Shown here piece after piece: positions 26,389 to 34,362 of a stretch of DNA of 34,362 nucleotides. Each line of letters begins with the position of its first letter. The first letter of the stretch is position 1. The stretch is taken from positions 1-34,362 of the forward strand of contig CAMYVX010000010.1 in assembly GCA_947302535.1 (NCBI GenBank), given 5' to 3'. The notes below the pieces were generated by a model. That model was not told the origin of the DNA. It was given only the letters and a program-made list of their open reading frames with translations, and searched no databases. This DNA comes from an uncultured Caryophanales bacterium. GTDB lineage: Bacteria > Bacillota_I > Bacilli_A > RFN20 > CAG-826. A program made the position numbers and the translations under genes.

Positions 26389-26826
26389 TTAATCTAATAA
26401 TGATTTAAATTCCACTGATACGGTCGTATCAATTGTAAGAATGGCATAGGATAAATCATGGCCATCTCTATCAAAAGAGATTGCGCCTGGATTTATGATA
26501 ATTAAGCCGTTTTCTTTGGTATATTTTCGAGAATGGGTGTGCCCGTGGACGAATATCTTGATGTCATATTCCTTAATAATGTCATATGGGATAGTGGGAT
26601 AATGTTGCATCAATAATTTACCAACTGGAGTATCTATAATTCTTCTTATTGGGGCGGTAGAAAAATGATCACAGTTACCCTTAACACTTTCAAAAGGAGC
26701 AATACTATATTCATCAGTTTCGCTGTCTCCGGCATGCAAAAATAAATCAGCCTCTGGATACATAAGAGCGATTTGATCTAGTGCTCGATTATTATGATGG
26801 GAATCCGAAACAAGAATTATTTTCAT
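26389..26826 (-). CDS. YfcE/MJ0936-family metallophosphoesterase
   Basis: ILVSDSHHNNRAL, FLHAGDSETDEY, VKGNCDH, IFVHGHTHSRKY, IINPGAISFDRD. Confidence 0.93.
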   Translation of the reverse strand: MKIILVSDSHHNNRALDQIALMYPEADLFLHAGDSETDEYSIAPFESVKGNCDHFSTAPIRRIIDTPVGKLLMQHYPTIPYDIIKEYDIKIFVHGHTHSRKYTKENGLIIINPGAISFDRDGHDLSYAILTIDTTVSVEFKSLLD

Positions 26827-26879
26827 CTTATTACTATTTTAAGTTTTTTTGTAAACAAAAATGAAGTATTATTATTTCC

Positions 26880-27818
26880 GTGGATATTAAAGAAGTAAGA
26901 ATCGTCTTTATGGGCACTCCAACGATTAGTGCAAACTGTCTTCGCGGCTTAATTGAGCACGGTTTTAATATTGTTGCTGTTATTACTCAAGCAGACAAAA
27001 AAGTGGGACGAAAAGAGATTATTACTAAGTCTCCGGTAAAACTTGTTGCAGAAGAATATAACATTCCTGTATATACTCCAATTAAGATTCGTTTAGATTA
27101 TGAATTTCTTAAAGAAATAAATCCAGATTTAATCTTAACTTTTGCATATGGACAAATCGTTCCTCAAGGTGTTTTAGATATTCCTCGACTTGGTTGTTTG
27201 AATTTACATGGATCATTGCTTCCTAAATATCGTGGAGCTTCTCCAATACAGGCTGCTTTATTTAATAACGAAGAAGTTACTGGCGTGACATTAATGGAAA
27301 TGATTAAACAAATGGACGCTGGTAGAATGTATGCCAAAAAAGAAGTAAGAATTGAAAAAGATGATAACGCTACTTCTTTATTCAATAAAATTGGCGATGC
27401 TGGATTAGAATTAGCCCTTGAGGCTTTGCCTAAATATGTTGATGGTTTATTAGAAGGTGTTCCTCAAGATGAGTCTTTAGTTAGTTTTTGCGGAATTATC
27501 AAACCAGAAGACGAAAAAATTGATGTTAATTGTTCCGCAAAAACCATTTATGGTTTAATTCGTGGACTTAGTGATAATCCTGGTGCTTATTTATATTTAG
27601 ATGAAGCCAAAATAAAAATATATAAAGCCGACTATGTTAGCGGAGAATATAGTGGGGAAAACGGAGAAATTATCCAAGCTGATAAAAATGGCTTACTCAT
27701 GAAATGCCATGACGGAGCTATTAAGATATTAGAACTTCAAAAAGAAGGTAAAAAGAGAATGGATTACCGTAGTTTTATTAACGGCAATCAAAATCTTTTG
27801 CATCGGTATTTCAAATAA
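26880..27818 (+). CDS. fmt: Methionyl-tRNA formyltransferase (GTG start)
   Basis: VRIVFMGTPTISANCLRGLI, LTFAYGQIVPQGVLDIPRLGCLNLHGSLLPKYRGASPIQAAL. Confidence 0.97.
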   Translation: MDIKEVRIVFMGTPTISANCLRGLIEHGFNIVAVITQADKKVGRKEIITKSPVKLVAEEYNIPVYTPIKIRLDYEFLKEINPDLILTFAYGQIVPQGVLDIPRLGCLNLHGSLLPKYRGASPIQAALFNNEEVTGVTLMEMIKQMDAGRMYAKKEVRIEKDDNATSLFNKIGDAGLELALEALPKYVDGLLEGVPQDESLVSFCGIIKPEDEKIDVNCSAKTIYGLIRGLSDNPGAYLYLDEAKIKIYKADYVSGEYSGENGEIIQADKNGLLMKCHDGAIKILELQKEGKKRMDYRSFINGNQNLLHRYFK

Positions 27819-30152
27819 ATGGAAACATTGAAATTATCGGTCCACCAATTAGTGGACTTTCTTTTGAGAAAAGGAAGCATTGATAATCGTGTTTTTAATC
27901 GTGCTTCTATGAGTGAAGGAAGTAGACTTCATCGTTTGTACCAATCTAATCAAGATGCGGATTTTCTTTCTGAATACCCTTTAAAACATGAATATTATGT
28001 CGACGGTGTATTAATTGAATTAAATGGTTTTGCTGATGGAATTAGACAAAATAAGTTCGGTGAATACTGTGTTGAAGAAATTAAAACCACAGTGGAAGAG
28101 CTACAAGTCTTTAAAGAAGAAAATATAGCTTGGCACCTTGGACAAGCTAAATGCTACGCTTTGATGTTTGCTCAAGAAAGAAAACTAGAAAGAATATCTA
28201 TAAAAATTATTTATATCAGGCAAGGAAAAGAAAAAGAAAGACTAGTTGATCTTTATAATTTCTCGACCACTGAATTAGAACAAGATGTTATTACATATTT
28301 AGAAGATTATTTAGATTTTTATAGCATTATTTTTCGTTATAACGAAAAGAAGATGGAATCTATTAATAATTTAGCTTTCCCATTTGGTAAATATCGTAAA
28401 GGCCAAAGAGAACTATCTAAATATGTCTATGCACTAGCTAGTAATGGTGGAAGGATGTTTATTGAGGCTCCAACTGGAATTGGTAAAACGATGTCGACTC
28501 TTTTTCCTTGTATCAAAGCCCTTTCTTTGAATGATAAAGGAAAAATCTTTTATCTAACAGCAAAGACTAGTGGGAAAGAAGCTGCCTATAATGCTGTAAA
28601 TATTTTAAAGGAAAAGGGATTAATAATTAATGATATTGTTATTACCGCTAAAGAGAAGATTTGTCCTAATGGACAAAAGACATGTAATCCTGATGAGTGT
28701 CCCTTTGCTAAGGACTACTATACAAAACTTCAAGCAATCTTAAGATTTGCTTTAACTAACTACTCAACTTTTGATTATGACTTAGTAAATCAGATTGCTT
28801 TCGATAATATGATTTGTCCTTTTGAATTACAGTTAGATTTATCGCTTTTCTGTGACATCATCATCTGCGATTATAATTACTTATTTGATCCAATTTCATA
28901 TATGAAACGCTATTTTGATGAGGATAGTTCACATTATATGGCACTTATTGATGAGGCTCATAACCTTGTAGACCGTTCGCAGAATATGTATAGTGCTTCT
29001 CTTTCCTATAACACATTCTTAAAGATGAAGAAGTCCTTAAGAAAAGTTAAGTCAGTAAAACTGAAAAGAAGAATTACTTCTTTAAATCGTATGTTTGAAG
29101 AGATTAATTTGACATATGAAGATAATGAAACAATTATTGAAAAGTTGAGTGACGAATATATTGATTATCTTATTGATTTCAATGAAACATATTTGGCGGT
29201 CAATAAGGATGACCATCACCTTATTACAAAAGAAACAACAAACTTCTTTTTAGACGTAAATCGCTTTTTGAAGATTGGCGAATTAGTGGATGAAAAATAT
29301 TTGACCTACATTCGCAAGAATAGTGAAGACATAACTATTAACTATTTCTGTCTTGATACTTCTAAGTTCCTCCATTCGTTAACAAATAGAATCAAACTTG
29401 CTTTATTCTTCTCCGCGACATTTTCACCAATGGATTATTACGTTAATATGCTGGGTGGCGAGAGTGGTGATGCTTGTTTGTCTTTACCATCTCCATTCCC
29501 AAGAGAAAACTTTGAAGTGCTCGTAGCCCCCAAGGTTTCTATTAAATATAAGCACCGTGATGAATCATATGAAAGTGTAAGGAAATATATCAAAACATTT
29601 GTTTCTTCCAAGATCGGCAATTACTTTATTTATTCTCCGAGTTATGAATATATGCATAAACTTTTAGCGGGTTTTGAGATGGAAGATGTTGATGTTTATC
29701 AACAAAGCAAAGAGATGAGCGACAAAGAAAAGCAAACATTCTTACTTAACTTTACTTCTTCGCCCACCAAAACAACTCTTGGCTTTTTAGTTATTGGTGG
29801 CTCCTTTGGAGAAGGTATTGATTTAGTTAGCGATCGCCTTATAGGAGTGGTGATTATTGGTATTGGTCTACCAAGAATTAATTTTGAATCCAATCAAGTG
29901 GCGGAATATTTTAAGAATCAGGATATGGCTGGATACGATTATGCTTATACAAATCCTGGCATTAACAAAGTTATGCAAGCTGTTGGTCGAGTTATTAGAA
30001 GCGAAGAAGATAAAGGCGCAGCTTTATTAATCGATGAAAGATATTTAAATCGTAATTATTTAGATTTATATCGAGCAGAATGGAAAAACTATAAAGTAGT
30101 GTTCAACGAAGAAGATATTCAAGGAGCTTTAAAGAATTTTTATAACAAATAA
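27819..30152 (+). CDS. PD-(D/E)XK nuclease-like domain fused to an Fe-S XPD/DinG-type SF2 helicase
   Basis: N-term ELNGFADGI...VEEIKTT...HLGQAKCYALMF; helicase EAPTGIGKTMSTLFP, LIDEAHNLVDR, VIGGSFGEGIDL, QAVGRVIRSEEDKG; four Cys (ICPNGQKTCNPDEC ... MICPFEL). Confidence 0.88.
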   Translation: METLKLSVHQLVDFLLRKGSIDNRVFNRASMSEGSRLHRLYQSNQDADFLSEYPLKHEYYVDGVLIELNGFADGIRQNKFGEYCVEEIKTTVEELQVFKEENIAWHLGQAKCYALMFAQERKLERISIKIIYIRQGKEKERLVDLYNFSTTELEQDVITYLEDYLDFYSIIFRYNEKKMESINNLAFPFGKYRKGQRELSKYVYALASNGGRMFIEAPTGIGKTMSTLFPCIKALSLNDKGKIFYLTAKTSGKEAAYNAVNILKEKGLIINDIVITAKEKICPNGQKTCNPDECPFAKDYYTKLQAILRFALTNYSTFDYDLVNQIAFDNMICPFELQLDLSLFCDIIICDYNYLFDPISYMKRYFDEDSSHYMALIDEAHNLVDRSQNMYSASLSYNTFLKMKKSLRKVKSVKLKRRITSLNRMFEEINLTYEDNETIIEKLSDEYIDYLIDFNETYLAVNKDDHHLITKETTNFFLDVNRFLKIGELVDEKYLTYIRKNSEDITINYFCLDTSKFLHSLTNRIKLALFFSATFSPMDYYVNMLGGESGDACLSLPSPFPRENFEVLVAPKVSIKYKHRDESYESVRKYIKTFVSSKIGNYFIYSPSYEYMHKLLAGFEMEDVDVYQQSKEMSDKEKQTFLLNFTSSPTKTTLGFLVIGGSFGEGIDLVSDRLIGVVIIGIGLPRINFESNQVAEYFKNQDMAGYDYAYTNPGINKVMQAVGRVIRSEEDKGAALLIDERYLNRNYLDLYRAEWKNYKVVFNEEDIQGALKNFYNK

Positions 30153-30163
30153 CATTTTTATGT

Positions 30164-30169
30164 TAAAAT
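30164..30169 (+). promoter_or_regulatory. putative lepA -10 (TAAAAT)
   Basis: TAAAAT ending 9 nt before the lepA ATG, no clear SD. Confidence 0.35.
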
Positions 30170-30178
30170 AGGCGAGTT

Positions 30179-31993
30179 ATGGAATTTGATCAAAAGAAAA
30201 CACGCAATTTCTCTATCATTGCCCACATCGATCACGGTAAGTCAACTTTGGCAGATCGTATTTTAGAGCAGACTGGTGCGATTGAAGAAAGAGAAATGAA
30301 AGACCAAATTCTCGACTCTATGGATCTAGAAAGAGAAAGAGGAATAACTATTAAGTTAAACGCCGTAACTCTTTCGTATAAAGCCGATGATGGTGAAGAT
30401 TATATCTTCAATCTCATCGACACTCCAGGGCATGTTGACTTTACCTACGAAGTATCACGCTCACTCGCTGCTTGCGAAGGTGCGATTTTAGTTGTTGATG
30501 CCACTCAAGGAGTAGAGGCGCAAACATTAGCCAATACTTATCTTGCTATCGATAATGATTTATACATTTTACCAGTTATCAACAAAGTTGATTTACCAAG
30601 TGCCGCGCCTGAAATGGCAAAAAAGGAAATCGAAGAAAGAATTGGTATTGATTGTTCTAACGCCATCGAAGTATCAGCGAAGACTGGTTTTCACATTCAT
30701 GATTTATTAGAAGCAATAGTGAAATATATCCCTGCTCCTAATGGAGATATTAATAAACCTTTAAAAGCCCTTATCTTTGATAGTTATTATGATTCTTATC
30801 GTGGCGTCATTATTTTAGTAAGAATTAAAGAAGGTAAAATTAATGTTGGCGATAAGATTTATCTTATGCAAGCCAAAAAAGAATATTTAGTAACTGAACT
30901 TGGTATTAGAACACCCAATGAATTTAAACTTAATTCATTAATCTCTGGTCAAGTTGGTTATATTGCTGCTCAGATTAAGGATATAAAAGATATCCATCCT
31001 GGTGACACAGTTACTTTATCAAATAATCCTTGTGTAGAGGCTTTGCCTGGATATCGCGTTATGAACCCAATGGTTTATTGTGGCTTATATCCTGTTAGTA
31101 GTGATGATTATCAATCTTTAAAAGAAGCTTTAGAAAAGCTTACTCTTAATGATGCTTCTTTACAATTTGTCGCTGAGACTAGCCAAGCTTTAGGTTTTGG
31201 TTTTAGATGTGGTTTTTTAGGTTTACTTCATATGGACATTGTCCAAGAAAGATTAGAAAGAGAATATAATCTTGATTTAATCTTAACGGCCCCAAGTGTT
31301 ATTTATAAAGTCCATCTAACAGATGGAGAAGTGATAAATTTAGATAATCCATCTAAACTTCCAGAAGCTTCTAAAGTAGCTTATATTGAAGAACCTTATG
31401 TGAAGGCGAACATTATGACACCTAAAGAATATGTAGGAGCGATCATGCAGTTATGTCAGGACCGTCGTGGCATTTATACATCTTTAGAATATTTCGATGA
31501 TACAAGAATGGTGTTGACTTACGAATTACCGTTAGCGGAAATTGTTTACAATTTCTTTGATAAACTCAAGAGCTACACAAAAGGGTATGCCTCCTTTGAT
31601 TATGAATATAGCGATTATCATCGTAGCGACTTGGTGAAACTCGATATTTTATTAAACGGACAAGTGGTGGATGCTTTAAGCAGTATCATTTATCGTCCAA
31701 GCGGATATCAAAGAGGGCTTGGTATAATTCGAAGAATTAAAGAAGTCATTCCTCGTCAACAATTTGAGATTCCTATTCAAGCCGCGATTGGTGGCAAAGT
31801 CATTGCCCGTTGCGATGTGAAAGCGGTACGTAAAGATGTCTTAGCCAAGTGTTATGGTGGAGATATTTCCCGTAAAAAGAAGCTTTTAGAGAAGCAAAAA
31901 GAAGGTAAAAAGAGAATGAAGAAGATTGGATCTGTTGAAGTTCCTCAAGATGCCTTCATGTCTATCTTGTCGATAGACGATAACGATAAATAG
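30179..31993 (+). CDS. lepA: Elongation factor 4 (LepA)
   Basis: [64 protein letters not shown]-terminal [32 protein letters not shown]. Confidence 0.99.
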   Translation: MEFDQKKTRNFSIIAHIDHGKSTLADRILEQTGAIEEREMKDQILDSMDLERERGITIKLNAVTLSYKADDGEDYIFNLIDTPGHVDFTYEVSRSLAACEGAILVVDATQGVEAQTLANTYLAIDNDLYILPVINKVDLPSAAPEMAKKEIEERIGIDCSNAIEVSAKTGFHIHDLLEAIVKYIPAPNGDINKPLKALIFDSYYDSYRGVIILVRIKEGKINVGDKIYLMQAKKEYLVTELGIRTPNEFKLNSLISGQVGYIAAQIKDIKDIHPGDTVTLSNNPCVEALPGYRVMNPMVYCGLYPVSSDDYQSLKEALEKLTLNDASLQFVAETSQALGFGFRCGFLGLLHMDIVQERLEREYNLDLILTAPSVIYKVHLTDGEVINLDNPSKLPEASKVAYIEEPYVKANIMTPKEYVGAIMQLCQDRRGIYTSLEYFDDTRMVLTYELPLAEIVYNFFDKLKSYTKGYASFDYEYSDYHRSDLVKLDILLNGQVVDALSSIIYRPSGYQRGLGIIRRIKEVIPRQQFEIPIQAAIGGKVIARCDVKAVRKDVLAKCYGGDISRKKKLLEKQKEGKKRMKKIGSVEVPQDAFMSILSIDDNDK

Positions 31994-32036
31994 TAAAAAA
32001 TTAGTAGATTTTTATAAATGTTCTTGCATATATCTA

Positions 32037-32056
32037 TTAACTTAAGTTAAGATAAT
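32037..32056 (+). promoter_or_regulatory. 14-bp palindrome abutting a -10 element upstream of the Fic-like gene
   Basis: TTAACTTAAGTTAA (32037-32050) directly followed by GATAAT (32051-32056), then SD gaggt. Confidence 0.5.
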
Positions 32057-32073
32057 GCTAGAGGTTTTTAGAT

Positions 32074-33462
32074 ATGGGAAATAGTGAACTTGCAATTCGT
32101 TTTACCGAAAACTATTATGCGACTAAAAGTGAAGTCAGTCGCGAACTTAAAATGTCATTAATTGATAATATTTGGTCTGATATTTTGACTTATCGTGGTA
32201 ACTTTTACCATTATTTGACATTACGTGGTATTGATCGCTCAATGCTTTCATTATGTATGTGTCCAAATATCTCCAATCAGCTTAGCAGTTTACAAGGACG
32301 CCTTATGAACGCAAACGCGGAATATTTAAGATTAAATATTGCTAATGGAGATTTGAAATATTTTGAGATGAGCTGCCGTATATCCGCACTTAAATCATTA
32401 GCGGCCTTCCATCAATTAGACGTAAGTGAGAATTTTATCCGCTCCATTATCAATGGAACCATCTCCGAATCTAATGATTCCATGAAAGTGTTGTCTTTAT
32501 ATAACAAGGCTTTAGATTATGTTAAAGATAAACACTTTGATCCTATTGATAATGATTTTGTGAGAGGATTATACGCTGAGATGACTGGTTCTTCTCAACC
32601 TTATTCTTTCTTTAGAATGAATAAAGATGCTAATCCATCTAACCGCGTGATTATTGACCGTATTTATACATCCGCTCCTGTTGAAAGTATTGATTCGATG
32701 ATGAGTAGTTTATATAGCTTTATTGAAAAGGCGACTATCCCAAATATCGCTAAAGCGATGATTACTCATTATTATGTTTCTTATGTCCGTCCTTTCGATA
32801 ATTATAATGATGAGATGGCTTTATTAATGATGAAAGCCGTCTTAGCGCATTTCGATTTATTAGAGTTCGGCGTGGCTTTGCCGCTTGAAAGTCTTCTTTT
32901 AGAAGCTGAAGAATTAACAAAAATGAGTGTAGAAACACAAAAGACTCATGATGTTACATATTATGTAAATGTTATGTTAAGACATGTTGGCCGTAAATGC
33001 GAAGAAGTCTTCGACATTATGACTAACCAGAAAAAAGAAGAAATCAAAAAAGAAATTTACCAAGAAGAAGTCGCGGTAAAAGTTCCTGAAGAAAAGGAAG
33101 AAGCTCTTGAAGCTGTTATGGAAAAAGAAGAAACAGTGGAAGAAAAGAAAGAACCCGCTCCTACCTATTCTAATGAAATTGCGATTAGCTATATTCCTCC
33201 AGAATTAGATGAAAAGCAAGCAGCTAGATTAGAAAACCACCTCTTAGAATTGGATCCTTCCTTAAGGAAAGGGGAAGCGAAATTCTATGCTAGACATTGT
33301 ACTTTAGGTAAATCATATACCATCGCTCAATATAAGAAAGCGATTGGCTGTGTTTATGAAACTGCTAGAACTAGTATGGACCATCTAGTAGAATTAGGTT
33401 ATTATCGTAAAGATAGAGTGAACAACAAAAAGAATGTTTACACTCCAATTGCTAGAAAGTGA
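32074..33462 (+). CDS. Fic-fold-like protein with degenerate active site and C-terminal winged-helix domain
   Basis: Helical layout resembling Fic (SIINGTISES...; ..AKAMITHYYVSYVRPFDNYNDEMALLMM) with the HPFxDGNGR motif replaced by RPFDNYNDE; charged linker; C-terminal YTIAQYKKAIGCVYETARTSMDHLVELGYYRK wHTH-like region. Confidence 0.65.
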   Translation: MGNSELAIRFTENYYATKSEVSRELKMSLIDNIWSDILTYRGNFYHYLTLRGIDRSMLSLCMCPNISNQLSSLQGRLMNANAEYLRLNIANGDLKYFEMSCRISALKSLAAFHQLDVSENFIRSIINGTISESNDSMKVLSLYNKALDYVKDKHFDPIDNDFVRGLYAEMTGSSQPYSFFRMNKDANPSNRVIIDRIYTSAPVESIDSMMSSLYSFIEKATIPNIAKAMITHYYVSYVRPFDNYNDEMALLMMKAVLAHFDLLEFGVALPLESLLLEAEELTKMSVETQKTHDVTYYVNVMLRHVGRKCEEVFDIMTNQKKEEIKKEIYQEEVAVKVPEEKEEALEAVMEKEETVEEKKEPAPTYSNEIAISYIPPELDEKQAARLENHLLELDPSLRKGEAKFYARHCTLGKSYTIAQYKKAIGCVYETARTSMDHLVELGYYRKDRVNNKKNVYTPIARK

Positions 33463-33470
33463 GGACTATT

Positions 33471-33704
33471 ATGAGAACATTTGCTGACATTCCTACTCCA
33501 TTAATCTTCGTCATTGTTTTATTGGTTGTGGCCGCTGTCGCGGGTATTGCCTTTGGCATCTACCGTTTACTTCATCCGAAACTAAAAGAACAACCTCGTG
33601 ATACTTCTCATGACCTTCAAGAATCTCTTGACCGTATCTTAGAACCTGTCGAGGATGAAAAAACTGCTGAAGAAATCAGTAACTATAAAGAAAAAGATGA
33701 ATAA
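33471..33704 (+). CDS. Small single-pass membrane protein with acidic cytoplasmic tail, unknown function
   Basis: One TM (PLIFVIVLLVVAAVAGIAFGIYRLL) then acidic tail; SD gagga upstream of ATG 33471; overlaps hemW. Confidence 0.7.
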   Translation: MRTFADIPTPLIFVIVLLVVAAVAGIAFGIYRLLHPKLKEQPRDTSHDLQESLDRILEPVEDEKTAEEISNYKEKDE

Positions 33705-34362
33705 AATCTCCTCTTTATACATACATATACCTTTTTGTGAGAATATTTGCGAATATTGCGACTTTGCTAAGTTGCAATATTTTCGTAATATCGCTCTTCC
33801 TTATTTAGAAAAGTTAAAACAAGAACTAGATTCTTACCATATTAAAGATGGGATTAAAACCATCTATGTTGGAGGAGGAACACCTACTGCATTAGAGGAT
33901 GATTTGTTTTTGGAATTATTAAAGATAATTAAACCATATTCTTTAGATGTCCAGGAATATACCTTTGAAGCTAATCCAGAATCACTAAGCGAAAATAAAA
34001 TTAAGATGATGAAAGAATATGGGGTGAATCGTCTTTCTCTTGGAGTGGAATCTACAAATGATGAAATACTCCGTTTAATCAACCGTCACCACACCTTTAA
34101 TGACGTCAAAAAAGCCATTTCCTTAGCCAAACAATATGGAATCAATAATTTAAATGTTGATTTGATTTTAGGGCTTCCACATGTCAATAAATCACTTTTA
34201 AAGGAAGATCTAGCAAATATCCTTGCCTTGGATGTTAAACATATCTCTTGCTATGGGCTTACAGTTCATGAACATACTCAATTCTTTTTAAAGAAAATTA
34301 AGGAACCGGAAGATGATGTTTTAAGAGAGATTGGAAATATGGTTTTCGATGTCATCGGAGAA
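33697..34362 (+). CDS. hemW: HemW (radical SAM, coproporphyrinogen-III-oxidase-like), 3' truncated by window
   Basis: Frame from ATG 33697: MNKISSLYIHIPFCENICEYCDFAKLQYF...TIYVGGGTPTALEDD...EYTFEANPESLSENKI...GVNRLSLGVES; CxxxCxxC radical SAM motif. Open to window end. Confidence 0.95.
   Translation, partial: MNKISSLYIHIPFCENICEYCDFAKLQYFRNIALPYLEKLKQELDSYHIKDGIKTIYVGGGTPTALEDDLFLELLKIIKPYSLDVQEYTFEANPESLSENKIKMMKEYGVNRLSLGVESTNDEILRLINRHHTFNDVKKAISLAKQYGINNLNVDLILGLPHVNKSLLKEDLANILALDVKHISCYGLTVHEHTQFFLKKIKEPEDDVLREIGNMVFDVIGE

Noticed and set aside
1-34362. Mollicutes-type genetic code (UGA = Trp)
   Set aside because: TGA acts as a genuine terminator for several genes (8112, 14620, 23997, 33462) and Trp positions use TGG, so code 11 fits.
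1-34362. CRISPR arrays, transposases, integrases, phage genes, rRNA/tRNA genes
   Set aside because: No spaced direct repeats, mobile-element proteins or cloverleaf sequences were seen; intergenic regions are too short to hide them.

Overview
This 34.4-kb window is an AT-rich, gene-dense chromosomal segment from a Bacillota/Mollicutes-like bacterium. In-frame TGA stops and TGG Trp codons point to the standard bacterial code (table 11). It is mostly housekeeping genes: ribF(3' end)-rpsO-pnp; an RNase J-family gene; ftsK/spoIIIE; a two-ORF type-I pullulanase; a small SSB-like OB protein; plsC; an RsmF-like methyltransferase (-); pdp/deoA-rarA-dtd-mnmA; T-box-alaS-ruvX-DUF1292-greA; comEA-comEC-holA; rpsT (-); an adenylation + carrier-domain protein (-); a YfcE-like phosphodiesterase (-); fmt; a nuclease-helicase fusion; lepA; a Fic-like/wHTH protein; a small membrane protein; and hemW(5' end). 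I see no mobile element, CRISPR array, rRNA or tRNA. The least ordinary observations are: (i) a probable Fic-fold pseudoenzyme with a C-terminal wHTH, inserted between lepA and hemW and preceded by a perfect palindrome abutting its -10; (ii) an RNase J homologue that has lost all three ligands specific to the second metal site but kept the first; (iii) pullulanase split into two ORFs overlapping by ATGA, with all GH13 motifs intact; (iv) several SD-less genes whose -10 hexamer ends exactly 7 nt before the start codon, suggesting leaderless mRNAs; (v) a free-standing adenylation-carrier didomain protein; (vi) a PD-(D/E)XK + Fe-S XPD/DinG helicase fusion; (vii) structured leaders (rpsO hairpin, alaS T-box with a readable GCC specifier). 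All identifications come from reading motifs by eye; no database search was run.
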